A DNA stretch of 64,000 nt from Mycolicibacterium wolinskyi (GCF_002101965.1 NZ_LQQA01000012.1:84653-148652), one strand, 5' to 3'; counted from the stretch's first letter, positions 42,774 through 51,827 are shown. The notes: generated by a model from the letters alone, not told the origin. Numbers and translations: made by a program.

Positions 42774-44312
42774 GTGACGATTCCGTTTGACCAAATCTTG
42801 GCGGACTCCGTTTTCCATGTCACCAAGTTGGTGGGCGCCGCTGGCAACCTGTTCGGCGCCGGGGGCCCACCGCAGCATCCTGCCCCGTCGCCGACGATCG
42901 ACGGCGGGGGAGGAAGCGGCTCAGACCCGACCTATCCGCTGCCCCCGGGCCATGACCCGATTGGAACTCCTGCGCCGCCAGCTGCAGCGCCGCCGCCCGC
43001 CACCGGGCCGCCGCCGACCCCTGGGCCGCAGAACGGTGGCCTTCCAGGTGGGGCGAACCAGGCTGGCAGCGACTACGGCACGGGTACTGCGGGTGTGTCG
43101 GCGATCGACGAGAAGCTGGCGGCCAAGCTCAAGGAGATCTTCGCGGCCAACCAGGCGTCGTATGACCGGGTGATGGCCATCCTCAAGGAGATCGAGGACA
43201 AAAAGACCCAGATGGGGCCGGAGGCGTTGAACAACCCGGCCGGGTTGTTGACGTTCCAGAAGTTCCTCGACGAGAAGCTCGCGGAGGTCCAGAAGATCCT
43301 CGCGGATGCACACGTCGATTCGGCCACCCAGGCGCAGATCCTCAAGGAGCTGGGCGACGAGTACCGCACGACCGGGCCGAAGGGCGACGAGCACGACGAG
43401 GCCGGCGGCAGAGGCGGCGAGGGCGGCAGTTCTGGCGGCGGCGGGGGTGACGGTGGCGGCACTGGTGGCACGGGTGGCGGGCCCGCGGCGGTCGGCGGCG
43501 GCCCGGTGGCGGGCGGCGGCGAGCCTTTGGAGGATCCGCTGGCGGGCCTGGGACCGCTGGGCGGCGGGACGATGGATCCGCTGTCGGCGATGGGTCCGGC
43601 GTTGGCGGGGTTGGGATCGTTGCCGCAGATGATGTCGGGCATGGGTGGGGGAGGCCTGCCGATCGGCGATCTCGGCTCCATGCTCGGGTCGTTGGGCGGT
43701 GGGCTGGCGGGGATGGCTAAGGACGGTTTCAACGACAAGCCGGCCGAGGAGGCTCCGAAGTCGCCTGAGGACGGGTTCAAAGACGAGGAAGGCAAGAAGC
43801 CCGAGGGACCCGAAGATGAGTTCAAGGACGACAAACCGCAGCCGCCGCCACAGCCGACCCCAGCTGATCCGCTTGCCGGCGACCCGAAGGCCAAGAACGA
43901 AACCGCACCGGAAGCCGCTGCACCGGAAGCCGGTAAGGCCGAGCCAGGGGAGTCCGACCTGACAGTCAAGGCGGGCGACGAGGTGTTCACCGCTCCCGAC
44001 CCGACCACGAAAGCGGTCATGGATGACGTGATCAACAAGGGCATGGGCGTGACCGCGGCCTATGCCGCGCACAACATCCAGTTGCCGCCGCCGGGCACCG
44101 CGGTGACCGCACCGGTCGATCCGAACATGATGAAGGGCGGCGAGCTAGGCTACTTCGACGCCCAGGAGCCGATCCTGGCGCTCGGGAACCGGAAAATCTG
44201 GCTGGATGGGCAGGTGCAGCCACTTAGTGCACTCGGCAGCCGTACAGACTTTCTAGGCTGGACACAGGCGCCGGGCGCATCCGCGCGATCCACCGGTGTC
44301 GGAGCCGTGTAG
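42774..44312 (+). CDS. DUF4226-like ESX-associated protein
   Basis: 512 residues from GTG 42774. A Pro/Gly-rich stretch is followed by a helical hairpin (LAAKLKEIFAANQASYDRVM, LNNPAGLLTFQKFLDEKLAE) that fits DUF4226, found beside ESX substrates. Next come a Gly-rich low-complexity part, a repeated acidic Lys/Glu/Pro section with DGFKDEE/DEFKDD units, and a C-terminal module (NKGMGVTAAYAAHNIQ). No signal peptide, as expected for type VII substrates or their partners. First gene of a five-gene run. Confidence 0.72.
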   Translation: MTIPFDQILADSVFHVTKLVGAAGNLFGAGGPPQHPAPSPTIDGGGGSGSDPTYPLPPGHDPIGTPAPPAAAPPPATGPPPTPGPQNGGLPGGANQAGSDYGTGTAGVSAIDEKLAAKLKEIFAANQASYDRVMAILKEIEDKKTQMGPEALNNPAGLLTFQKFLDEKLAEVQKILADAHVDSATQAQILKELGDEYRTTGPKGDEHDEAGGRGGEGGSSGGGGGDGGGTGGTGGGPAAVGGGPVAGGGEPLEDPLAGLGPLGGGTMDPLSAMGPALAGLGSLPQMMSGMGGGGLPIGDLGSMLGSLGGGLAGMAKDGFNDKPAEEAPKSPEDGFKDEEGKKPEGPEDEFKDDKPQPPPQPTPADPLAGDPKAKNETAPEAAAPEAGKAEPGESDLTVKAGDEVFTAPDPTTKAVMDDVINKGMGVTAAYAAHNIQLPPPGTAVTAPVDPNMMKGGELGYFDAQEPILALGNRKIWLDGQVQPLSALGSRTDFLGWTQAPGASARSTGVGAV

Positions 44313-44322
44313 GAGAACGACG

Positions 44323-44628
44323 ATGCACCCTGAAGCAACGACCACCGAGCAAACCTACGTGGAATACTCGCGCGACGGAGCGCTGATGGTCGAGCTCGAC
44401 GCCAACGAGGTGCCGCGTGTGCAGATCGAGCCCGAAGTCAACGCCACCTGGACGGCCGAAGAGCTGTCCGAGCGCGTCCTGCACTTGTACAAGGTGGCGT
44501 TGATGCGGGTGCGGTGTGACTCTCTGGCGGCGATGAACGAGCGCGGCGCCAACATCGCCCCGGGCACAGCCGCCTACCCGATGGCCTCAGAGATCGACGA
44601 ATACCGACGCCGCAACATCAATTTCTGA
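44323..44628 (+). CDS. Hypothetical ESX-cluster protein, 101 aa
   Basis: ATG 44323 behind AGGAGAACG. MHPEATTTEQTYVEYSRDGA, then a beta strand and a helix (WTAEELSERVLHLYKVALMR). Resembles the small YbaB-like proteins that accompany ESX substrates, but I cannot assign a family. Confidence 0.68.
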   Translation: MHPEATTTEQTYVEYSRDGALMVELDANEVPRVQIEPEVNATWTAEELSERVLHLYKVALMRVRCDSLAAMNERGANIAPGTAAYPMASEIDEYRRRNINF

Positions 44629-44697
44629 TGCGGCATAACCTGAAAACCGTGGTTACGGTGGGGAAATGCAGCCAATAATCATGGCAGGAGGAAACCG

Positions 44698-45003
44698 ATG
44701 AGCAGGTCGCTCAACCTCGATCCAGACGAGTGGAACAACCACGCCGCGTGGTGGGATTCCGAAGCAGACGCCGCCCGTCAGCGGTTGCACGTCGACGACG
44801 CCACGCTCACCGAAGCCAAGGGCGCGTTCGGCAAGCTGGGCTCGTCCTCGATCGGGCAGGAGTACGCCGCAGCACTCAAGGCCCGCAGTGAGGCCGGCGA
44901 GCGGTTCGGCGCCTTCGCGGCCGGTGTGGCCTCGCACATTCGCCGTGACCTGCAAAGCTACGGCGACACCGAGGACGCCAACCGCAAGGCGCTGTCGACC
45001 TAG
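44698..45003 (+). CDS. EspC-like type VII secretion substrate
   Basis: 101 residues, ATG 44698 behind AGGAGGAAACCG. Helical, with WNNHAAWWDSEADAARQRLH and a second helix. Length and position before an EspB-like gene match EspC/DUF2580-type ESX substrates, which form helical hairpins and are co-secreted. No classical signal peptide. Confidence 0.68.
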   Translation: MSRSLNLDPDEWNNHAAWWDSEADAARQRLHVDDATLTEAKGAFGKLGSSSIGQEYAAALKARSEAGERFGAFAAGVASHIRRDLQSYGDTEDANRKALST

Positions 45004-45015
45004 ATTGGCCAACGT

Positions 45016-46647
45016 ATGGGGGAAAACGTCGATATCGATCCGGACGGGGTGCGCGGTGCCGGCGCGGTTCTCAGCGCGGCACCCACCGCCCCGTCCGGCG
45101 CGACGGTCACGCCGCCGGCCGCGGACGCGACCTCGGTACAGGTCACCACCCAGCTGGCCACGCTGATGGGCAGCTTGGACATCGACACGACATCGTCGAA
45201 CGTTCGGACCGCCGACGCGTCGACGCGACTGAACACGACCGCGACCACCTACGAAGAGCAGGAGGCCGATTCCTCGCGCAGCCTGTCCTACAGCGACACG
45301 GCCACCTCGACGTCCCCGATCTCGGTCAACACGCCGACGTCCGCGGCCCCAGACATCCCTGGCCCGCCGGCGGTACCGGCGCCGGCCGGCGTCATCCCCA
45401 CCACCGGCCACCAGATCGCCCAACTCATCCACGGCGGCCCGGGCGCCGACAGCCTCGACCAGGCCGCGACCGCCCTCGAGAATCGGGCCACCGCGCTCGA
45501 CAACGCGGCCAGCACCGTGCAATCGGCGCGCACCGACACCACCAACAGCTGGTCGTCGACCGCCGCAGACCAGGCAGACACCCACATCTCGCGCCTGCAA
45601 ACCCGCTACACCGAACACGCCCAACAGGCACGTTCACTAGCCTCCTACGCGCGCACACAAGCCGCAAACTTCCGCCAAGCCAAAGCCTCCATTCCCGCAC
45701 CGGAAGTATTCAGCGACCTGGAGCGCCGCCTACACGCGGCCAACGTCGCCAACGCCCAGCCCGGCACCATGGGCCGCTATTCGGCCACCATCACCGAGCT
45801 GCAACTCAAGCTCGCCGAAACCAACGAGAAAGCCACCCGCGGATTCGCCGAGTACACCGCGGCCGCCAACACCGGCCCGATGGGCACGCTGCAACCACCC
45901 ACAACCCAGCCTGGCCGACCTCCTGGCGCACCAAACACGACCACCGACGGCACAGACCCCGCCGAACTGCCCGGAACCGACACAGACACCGCTGATCCAC
46001 TGTCGGCGGCAGATCCGCTGTCTGACCCCGCGCTGGACGGCGCGACCGACACCGCATCCGAAATGATGAAAACCGTCCTGCCGGCCGTCCTCGGCGGCGT
46101 ATCCGGCGCCCTCGGCGGAGTACTCGGCGCAGTCAGCGGAGCGGGCCAGAAACTGCAGGAGGTCGGCAACCAAGCGGTCCAAGGTGTCACGCAAGGCGCC
46201 AGCGCGTTGACATCGGCCATGTCCGCCGCGGCACCCGAGCTGGGCGGCGGAGACGAACTATCCAGCGGCACACCTGATTTTGGTGGCTTCGATGGCGGGG
46301 GCGGCGGCGGGGGAATGCCCGGCGGCACCGAACCGGCATCCTCCCCGGCGGGCCCGCTGACAGCACCGGCCACCACCGCAAGCACGTCGGCACCGATCGC
46401 CGCGGCACCGGTGACGGTGAGCGCACCGTCACCGGCCGGCCCACCGATCGGCGGCGCGCCGATGGGTGGCGGCATGATGCCGCCGATGATGGGTGCACCG
46501 ATGGGCGGCCGCGGCGGCAGCTCAGAAGACGACCGCCGCCTCTACCCGGAGCGCCGGCTACACATCGAGGAGCAGCCGAACACCGAACCCGTCAAGGGCC
46601 GCCGCGAGGCGCGCAGTGTCAAACAGTCTGAGGGGGACAAGAAATGA
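45016..46647 (+). CDS. EspB-like type VII secretion substrate
   Basis: 543 residues. The N-terminal part (about 1-100) is PE-like and ends with a YEEQE motif, fitting the YxxxD/E secretion signal. A PPE-like helical part follows, with a WSST motif at the place of WxG. The C-terminal half is Gly/Ala/Pro-rich with many GG repeats, ending in a charged tail. This domain order is that of EspB, a secreted ESX-1 protein that forms ring-like oligomers. Stop overlaps the next gene (ATGA). Confidence 0.75.
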   Translation: MGENVDIDPDGVRGAGAVLSAAPTAPSGATVTPPAADATSVQVTTQLATLMGSLDIDTTSSNVRTADASTRLNTTATTYEEQEADSSRSLSYSDTATSTSPISVNTPTSAAPDIPGPPAVPAPAGVIPTTGHQIAQLIHGGPGADSLDQAATALENRATALDNAASTVQSARTDTTNSWSSTAADQADTHISRLQTRYTEHAQQARSLASYARTQAANFRQAKASIPAPEVFSDLERRLHAANVANAQPGTMGRYSATITELQLKLAETNEKATRGFAEYTAAANTGPMGTLQPPTTQPGRPPGAPNTTTDGTDPAELPGTDTDTADPLSAADPLSDPALDGATDTASEMMKTVLPAVLGGVSGALGGVLGAVSGAGQKLQEVGNQAVQGVTQGASALTSAMSAAAPELGGGDELSSGTPDFGGFDGGGGGGGMPGGTEPASSPAGPLTAPATTASTSAPIAAAPVTVSAPSPAGPPIGGAPMGGGMMPPMMGAPMGGRGGSSEDDRRLYPERRLHIEEQPNTEPVKGRREARSVKQSEGDKK

Positions 46648-47003
46648 CGCAGCTGTCCGACGACGAGTACGTAGCGCGCGTCGAAGACGGGATCGCGCAC
46701 TGGCGCGCCCGCAACCGCGCCTGGATGGACGCGTGCGAGAAGATCGCCCTCGACCAGGTCCACCCCGACGTGACAGTCCGGTTCGACGAGAACGGCGACC
46801 TGACAGTGTTCGAGGTCGACGACGACGCCCTGCACAAGTACACCAACACCGAGCTCGAACAGATCATGACCGACGCCCTACGCCAGACCCGCGCGCGGTT
46901 CGCCGAGCAGGTCCGCAACCTCTACGCCGAATATCTCTCACCGGGCGACCCGCGGTTCAAACCCGACGTGCTCGGCGTGCCCTACGTCGAGCTACCCGAC
47001 TGA
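46644..47003 (+). CDS. YbaB/EbfC-like or EspL-like small protein
   Basis: 119 residues, MTQLSDDEYVARVEDGIAHW, then strand-helix pattern (VTVRFDENGDLTVFEVDDDA, TNTELEQIMTDALRQTRARF) as in YbaB-type folds found next to EspB (EspL). Likely chaperone or partner of the upstream substrate. Confidence 0.65.
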   Translation: MTQLSDDEYVARVEDGIAHWRARNRAWMDACEKIALDQVHPDVTVRFDENGDLTVFEVDDDALHKYTNTELEQIMTDALRQTRARFAEQVRNLYAEYLSPGDPRFKPDVLGVPYVELPD

Positions 47004-47092
47004 CGCATTCCAGGGGTCCAGACACGCGCAACGGCGCCTTTCACGGCACGCAAACACGTAAGCCTGGACGATGCCGCAACGGTCAACAAGGT

Positions 47093-47121
47093 GGGACAAG
47101 TAATCCGACTGTTAGTACGAT
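47093..47121 (+). promoter_or_regulatory. Leaderless promoter of the MazEF-like locus
   Basis: GGGACA (47093-47098), 17 bp, TACGAT (47116-47121), and the ATG six bases later. Confidence 0.6.
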
Positions 47122-47127
47122 GGCTGT

Positions 47128-47355
47128 ATGCCCAAGGAGAAAGTGTCCGTCACCTTGGACGGCTCGGTGCTGGCAGCCGCGGATAGCGATGCAAAGGCCG
47201 CCGGACTCAATCGATCGGAGCTGTTCGAACAAGCACTACGTCACGAGCATCTTCGAATTGCACTGCAGAACTACACAACTCAGACAGTGCCCGCGTTAAA
47301 CATCGACGACTACGCAGAGCAGATTTATCAAGCAAACCAAGCCGCTGGCCTGTGA
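47128..47355 (+). CDS. MazE-like ribbon-helix-helix antitoxin
   Basis: 75 residues. KEKVSVTLDGSVLAAADSDA and LNRSELFEQALRHEHLRIAL form a ribbon-helix-helix, and the C-terminal tail (VPALNIDDYAEQIYQANQAA) would wrap the toxin. Overlaps the toxin gene by GTGA, the usual coupling. Confidence 0.82.
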   Translation: MPKEKVSVTLDGSVLAAADSDAKAAGLNRSELFEQALRHEHLRIALQNYTTQTVPALNIDDYAEQIYQANQAAGL

Positions 47356-47654
47356 TAAGACCAGGAGACATCGTGCCGCGCCGCGATGCCAACAACGACA
47401 TGTTCATAATCGTGCTGTCGAACCCCATTCACCTGGCTGCCGAAACAGGCAGGTTGATCACCTGCCCCTTCATCCCCGGTGAAATCCCCAACGCCACAAT
47501 GGCAATGGTCGTCCCAGTACGGGATCCGAACGGCGTCGCACTCCCCGAGCTCGTCCAATGGCTCCCGGCCGCTGCCCTCGACGAACCGATCGGCAACGTC
47601 GGCCCGACAGCACTGCACGAGACAACCACGTTGGTGACCGCTCTCATCTCCTAA
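47352..47654 (+). CDS. MazF/PemK-like toxin
   Basis: 100 residues from GTG 47352. RPGDIVPRRDANNDMFIIVL is the strand pair at the start of MazF-like barrels; then TCPFIPGEIP and VPVRDPNGVALPELVQWLP. MazF toxins cleave mRNA at short motifs. Forms an addiction pair with the upstream gene and would stabilise the plasmid. Confidence 0.78.
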   Translation: MIRPGDIVPRRDANNDMFIIVLSNPIHLAAETGRLITCPFIPGEIPNATMAMVVPVRDPNGVALPELVQWLPAAALDEPIGNVGPTALHETTTLVTALIS

Positions 47655-47700
47655 ACCCGCGCAAGCGACCAGTTCCCCACAACTCCAACATATTTGACAC

Positions 47701-49017
47701 TCACTCCAACCCGCGCGCTCGGCGCACCGCCTCCTGCAACTGGACGGCCTGACGCGCCGCCTCTTCGGTCCGCTTGCGGGCTGCAGTGCGCGCGACCTCC
47801 ATCGCTACCTCGCGCGCGGCGGCACGGCCATCGCCGCCACCATCTGGACCATTCGGCGGCGTGAGATCGGTGACCTGTCGGGCAATCCTCGCGGCGGCCG
47901 CGGTGCGTTCCTCGGCCTCGCGCGCTTCGTCGACGGCGGCCGGCCGATCGTCGAGGTTCTCCGCGCCGTGCCAGGCCAGAATCGCGCCCAGTAACCCGAT
48001 GGGCTTGTGCGGTGCGTCGGGGATTCGGCGTCCGGTGATGCCGAGCCAGTCTGTGATGAGCTGGTTGAGGTCACGTGCCGTCCAGCCGTGCCGAGCAGGT
48101 GCGGCTAGCATCGCAGCCCAAGCATCCGCCGAGTAGCGTCTGCACCACGGTGGAGCGCCAGGATGGGCCCGCCAGGACCCTGCCAGGGCCGAACCGTCCC
48201 TGTCTGGGCATCTGCGGCGCTCCGCGCCGCGACCACGGGCGCCGGCAGGCGTCCGCCTGGTGGTAGTGAGTTCTCGTAAAAGCAAGCTTTTACAAGTAAA
48301 AAGAGACCCTACGAGGTGGGGTGACAGCTTGTTAATAGCTCGGGCTAACCAGGCACTATCGTGAAGCACCCACACCGATGCCCAGCCGCGACCGCGGTCA
48401 CCTACCCGCCACGACGCCAACCGCTCAACCAGGGTCCGTTGCCGACCGCGCAGAACCTCGGTGGCCACCGACAACAACCGCAGCGCCTCATTGGCCCGCT
48501 GCACCTGGCGCACCGAAAACCCCGTTGCTGCGGCCAGCTGATCGTTAGTAGGCCGGCAGTTCCGGCCGGTGTCGTGATCGGCGTAGCGGGCCCGGGCCGC
48601 CGCGATCGCCAGCAGTGCGGGCTTGCTGATGCCGCCGTTGACCATCTGCGGCCGAATCTCGTCATAGTGCAGGTCATAGGCGATCGCCACGGTGAAGTGC
48701 ACCCAGCGGGCCGCCTTGCCGGTCCAGCAGGGCACGCCCTTGTGGACGTCTTCGGGCAGCTCCAGGTAGACGAGCTCACCGTCCAGCCACACATGGCCGC
48801 GCGGGACCGGTCTACGGGCAGCGCGACGTCGACGCTGCGAGGTGGGGCGCGGCCGGGTGCGGATCACACCGCGGCGACGTTTCGTGCGGCTGGAACCCTG
48901 GTACGGGCGCCGAAGCCGTTCGGCCACACCGGATGGCCGAGAAGGCTGCTGAGAGCACGGCTGCGCGTCCTCTGGACCTTGTCGGAGACGTGCGCTACCG
49001 TGAGATCTGTCCAGCAA
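47701..49017 (-). CDS. HTH replication-initiator-like protein (start uncertain)
   Basis: 438 residues if the TTG at 49017 is used; a later start (for example the GTG within GVIRTRPRP) is more likely because the first 70 residues are low-complexity and overlap a structured RNA region. From about 75 the protein has a conserved-looking body: HVWLDGELVYLELPEDVHKG, a winged helix (CRPTNDQLAAATGFSVRQVQ) and VWVLHDSAWLARA. The C-terminus is a basic Ala/Arg-rich helix. It resembles replication initiators of actinobacterial plasmids. Confidence 0.65.
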   Translation of the reverse strand: MLDRSHGSARLRQGPEDAQPCSQQPSRPSGVAERLRRPYQGSSRTKRRRGVIRTRPRPTSQRRRRAARRPVPRGHVWLDGELVYLELPEDVHKGVPCWTGKAARWVHFTVAIAYDLHYDEIRPQMVNGGISKPALLAIAAARARYADHDTGRNCRPTNDQLAAATGFSVRQVQRANEALRLLSVATEVLRGRQRTLVERLASWRVGDRGRGWASVWVLHDSAWLARAINKLSPHLVGSLFTCKSLLLRELTTTRRTPAGARGRGAERRRCPDRDGSALAGSWRAHPGAPPWCRRYSADAWAAMLAAPARHGWTARDLNQLITDWLGITGRRIPDAPHKPIGLLGAILAWHGAENLDDRPAAVDEAREAEERTAAAARIARQVTDLTPPNGPDGGGDGRAAAREVAMEVARTAARKRTEEAARQAVQLQEAVRRARGLE

Positions 49018-49140
49018 GACAGTCCCTTCGGGGATAGGTGCGCGAGTCGCCTACGAGAAGTACCGAGCCGCCAAACTCGGCACTTCGCACTCGCAACGAA
49101 CGTTTACCCTCGGCCCGCCAGCCGGGGGTGTTCGTCGTTT
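49008..49140 (+). ncRNA. Probable counter-transcribed RNA at the rep 5' end
   Basis: Plus-strand promoter TGGACC (48973-48978), 17 bp, TACCGT (48996-49001). Predicted start near 49008. Hairpin 1: GCGAGT (49042-49047) with ACTCGC (49089-49094), with inner GAAGT/ACTTC and CCGAG/CTCGG arms. Hairpin 2: ACGAAC/GTTCGT with CCCTCGGC/GCCGGGGG (49096-49135), followed by CGTTT, a terminator. About 130 nt, opposite the leader of the minus-strand replication gene: the classic arrangement for antisense copy control. Confidence 0.6.
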
Positions 49141-49201
49141 ATGGGTAGCTCTCGCGCGCTATTCAGATGTGCTGGGGCAGCGGGGAATTCACCCGCACCT
49201 T

Positions 49202-49402
49202 CTATGCGCTGATCTGCAACACCTCCTGGTTCAATTCGCGGGCGAGTTCGGGCATCCCGGCCCACACTGCGAGGACGTCACTCATGTACTGGGACATGGA
49301 GCTGACGCCAGCCTCGATGCGCATTTCTTCCAGCTTTCGGTAAACGCGGTCGACCGGACGCACTGGAATTTTGTGACGGTTGCCTTTGTGCGGCTGTGGC
49401 AT
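49202..49402 (-). CDS. Small ribbon-helix-helix-like protein, 66 aa
   Basis: ATG 49402. MPQPHKGNRHKIPVRPVDRV then KLEEMRIEAGVSSMSQYMSD, typical of ribbon-helix-helix regulators. Upstream of the rep-like gene on the same strand, so a copy-control repressor is plausible. Confidence 0.7.
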   Translation of the reverse strand: MPQPHKGNRHKIPVRPVDRVYRKLEEMRIEAGVSSMSQYMSDVLAVWAGMPELARELNQEVLQISA

Positions 49403-49529
49403 GAGTGTGACCTTGTCATCGCTAAGCGGATGCCGATTCGAGACACGCCGAAGACAGCGCCGAATCAGCACGAAAGTACCTACAGATCAACGTGATTCGT
49501 GAATGAGCGTGATCCACCCATGACCTGAT

Positions 49530-49955
49530 TCAGAGGCCGGCCACTACGGCATCGAACTCCGGATCCGACCGCCGGCCGCAGTACCGCCAACTCACCCACG
49601 CATGATTTGCCTGGCGCACGAAGCCATCGGTGGCATGCTTGCCGACGCCCGGCCCGGTGACCCGGCTGATGATGCCGGCGGCCTCCAACTCGACAAGAAG
49701 CGGATGAATCAGACCGGGCAGCGGCGGCACGGCCACGGTATGGACTCCGTCGCGGCAGTCGAGGACCGCGCCATAACGATGCTCAGCGAAGGCCTGAGCC
49801 CATGAGCAGCTCGCGTCGACGAGCCGCACCGTGTGCCACGGGATCCCACACCGAGCAGCCAACTGCATCGTCGATAGGGGCCGGCAGGCTTCACGGAGTT
49901 CAGAGGCCAGCTGATCACGAACAGCCAATGTGGCAACGCCAGTATTCATCACCAT
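49530..49955 (-). CDS. Winged-helix-like hypothetical protein, 141 aa
   Basis: SELREACRPLSTMQLAARCG then PGLIHPLLVELEAAGIISRV and GVGKHATDGFVRQANHAW suggest a winged helix, though the family is not recognised. In-frame ATG 49949 is an alternative start. Located between the rep region and the tnpB run. Confidence 0.65.
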   Translation of the reverse strand: MVMNTGVATLAVRDQLASELREACRPLSTMQLAARCGIPWHTVRLVDASCSWAQAFAEHRYGAVLDCRDGVHTVAVPPLPGLIHPLLVELEAAGIISRVTGPGVGKHATDGFVRQANHAWVSWRYCGRRSDPEFDAVVAGL

Positions 49956-50115
49956 CGAGTTGCAAGTCCTTCCCGATTATCGCGTAATGCGTTATTAATC
50001 AACCAATTTCGTGTCAGTGGTAGTGGAGGACGTGACTCGCCCCATATGACGACGTCATCTGAGCACCAGGCCGTTGACGCTCCCCATCGAAAGGCTGCGC
50101 CAGCCGCGTGATTGC

Positions 50116-51519
50116 TCATGCGGCGTTGTCCTCGTTGGACTTCCCGTGGCGGTACCTGCTGCCAGCGGTGCTGGTCTTGTGCGGGTTTCCATCGGGCGCG
50201 TTTTGCGTCGCCCCGCAACTCGGGGAGGACGTGGCTGTGACGCTGGCAGCGAGTGCGGCCAGGTTGGCAGCGGCGTTGCGGTCACGGTCGATGCTGACCG
50301 AGCATGACTCGCAGTGGTAGATCCGTTGGGAGAGGCTCAGTTTGGCTTTCACTGTGCTGCAGTTGGAGCAGGTTTTAGAGCTTGGGTAGAAGCGGTTGGC
50401 GACGACAAGCGTGCCGCCGTGATCGTTGGTTTTGTAGGTGAGTTGCCGGCGGAGTTCGCCCCATCCAGCTCCTCCGATTCTGCGTGCGATCCGGTGGTTG
50501 GTGAGCATTCCGGCGACGTTGAGATCCTCGATGACGATTGTCTCGAAGTGCTCGGTCAAGGCGGTAGTGAGTTTGTGCAGGCCATCTGCACGGGCGTTGG
50601 CGATACGAGCGTGGAGCCGGTATATCTCGGCCTGGGTGTGAAGCCAGCGTGCTGAGGGTGTCGTCCCGGTTCGTTTGTCGCGGCCGCGTCGGCGTGAGGC
50701 CTGGCGTTGAAGCCGACGCAGCTGCTTCTGTGCGTTCTCCAGGTGGTTGGGGTTGGCGACCATGCCGTGTTCATCGGAGACACCGGGGACCGGTGTGGAG
50801 AGGACGGCGAGGTGGGTAATGCCGAGATCCACACCAACCACCGCACCGGCCTGACCGCTGCTATGGCGCCGTCTGTGGGCGGTGGCCAGTTCGACACTGA
50901 ATGCCACGTGCCAGCGACTGCGCTCAAAGCTGACGGTGGCCGACCTTATCCGCGCGGCTCCTGTCTCGACGCGGCGGGCAAGCTTGCGTGTCGACTCATG
51001 AGTCCGGATGACGCCGATTTTCGGCAGCCTAATGTGCCGGCGATCGCGCTCGACGAGGCCCAACCCGCCGGTCGTGAAGCGGCAGGATGGGCGGGCCCGT
51101 TTGGTCTTGAATCTGGGAAACCGTACGGCGCGGCCGCGGCGTTGGCCCGCGCGGGACGTGGACCAGTTGGATAGGGCGGCGGCGAGGTTGGCGATGCCGT
51201 TGGCGTAGGCCTCTTTGGAGTTCTCCGACCACCACGGTGCGACATCACCCTTAATTTGGTTCCACTGGTTGCGCAGCGAGTAGAACGACCAGTTGAGCGC
51301 CGGAGTCAACTCGGTCTCTGGGATGTCGTAGGTGCGTTCAGCAGTGCGTTGGTCGAGGTTGGCCTTCACGAGGGCGAGCATGTGGTTGTAAGCGAATCGT
51401 GCTGCGCCGCAGTGCGATCGCAACCGTTGTTCCTGAGCCGGGGTCGGATCGAGCGCAAACCGATATGCACGCAGCACGGTCGGTGCGGCGTCGATTACAG
51501 GCGTTGCCGGTGCACTCAT
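50116..51519 (-). CDS. tnpB: TnpB RNA-guided nuclease (OrfB family), all catalytic residues present
   Basis: 467 residues. RuvC-type residues: Asp in VVGVDLGITHLAVLS, Glu in ETIVIEDLNVAGML, Asp in SVSIDRDRNAAANLAAL. Zinc finger CSNCSTVK...YHCESC between them. N-terminal OrfB/HTH part (YRFALDPTPAQEQRLRSHCG, AARFAYNHMLALVKANL). TnpB proteins use an RNA from the 3' end of their own gene to cut DNA. No tnpA is adjacent. Its ATG overlaps the TGA of the upstream gene (ATGA), unusual for an insertion and consistent with a settled gene. Confidence 0.9.
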   Translation of the reverse strand: MSAPATPVIDAAPTVLRAYRFALDPTPAQEQRLRSHCGAARFAYNHMLALVKANLDQRTAERTYDIPETELTPALNWSFYSLRNQWNQIKGDVAPWWSENSKEAYANGIANLAAALSNWSTSRAGQRRGRAVRFPRFKTKRARPSCRFTTGGLGLVERDRRHIRLPKIGVIRTHESTRKLARRVETGAARIRSATVSFERSRWHVAFSVELATAHRRRHSSGQAGAVVGVDLGITHLAVLSTPVPGVSDEHGMVANPNHLENAQKQLRRLQRQASRRRGRDKRTGTTPSARWLHTQAEIYRLHARIANARADGLHKLTTALTEHFETIVIEDLNVAGMLTNHRIARRIGGAGWGELRRQLTYKTNDHGGTLVVANRFYPSSKTCSNCSTVKAKLSLSQRIYHCESCSVSIDRDRNAAANLAALAASVTATSSPSCGATQNAPDGNPHKTSTAGSRYRHGKSNEDNAA

Positions 51520-51827
51520 GCCCGGTATTTCCGCGACCAGGTGCTGACGGCCCAGCGCAGTGAGTCGTCGGACAGCGAGTCACCGATGTAGGCGTGGACC
51601 TGTGAATCATCCTCGCGCGCGGCGTGGTTCACGGAGCGTCGGTAGAGCCGGTAGGCGTAGGCGAGAAGTGTTCCGGCCGCGAGAACGGTGATCAACGGCG
51701 GTAGGAGCCACTCGGCCGCGACACCAACGAGCAGGACCAGGTTGATCTTCCACCTGGTGGCCACGGAGGCCTGTTCCCAGGTTCTGCGTGCTCGCTGCAG
51801 GATCCACTGGCCGAAGCTCGGGGTCAT
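51516..51827 (-). CDS. Small membrane protein, 103 aa
   Basis: Two membrane helices (INLVLLVGVAAEWLLPPLIT and VLAAGTLLAYAYRLYRR) after a basic amphipathic start. C-terminal SDDSLRWAVSTWSRKYRA. Coupled by overlaps both upstream (51824) and downstream (tnpB). Unrecognised. Confidence 0.68.
   Translation of the reverse strand: MTPSFGQWILQRARRTWEQASVATRWKINLVLLVGVAAEWLLPPLITVLAAGTLLAYAYRLYRRSVNHAAREDDSQVHAYIGDSLSDDSLRWAVSTWSRKYRA

Noticed and set aside
48361..49212. 283-residue plus-strand frame
   Set aside because: Antisense to the replication-initiator-like gene, whose HTH motif and codon use are clearly better.
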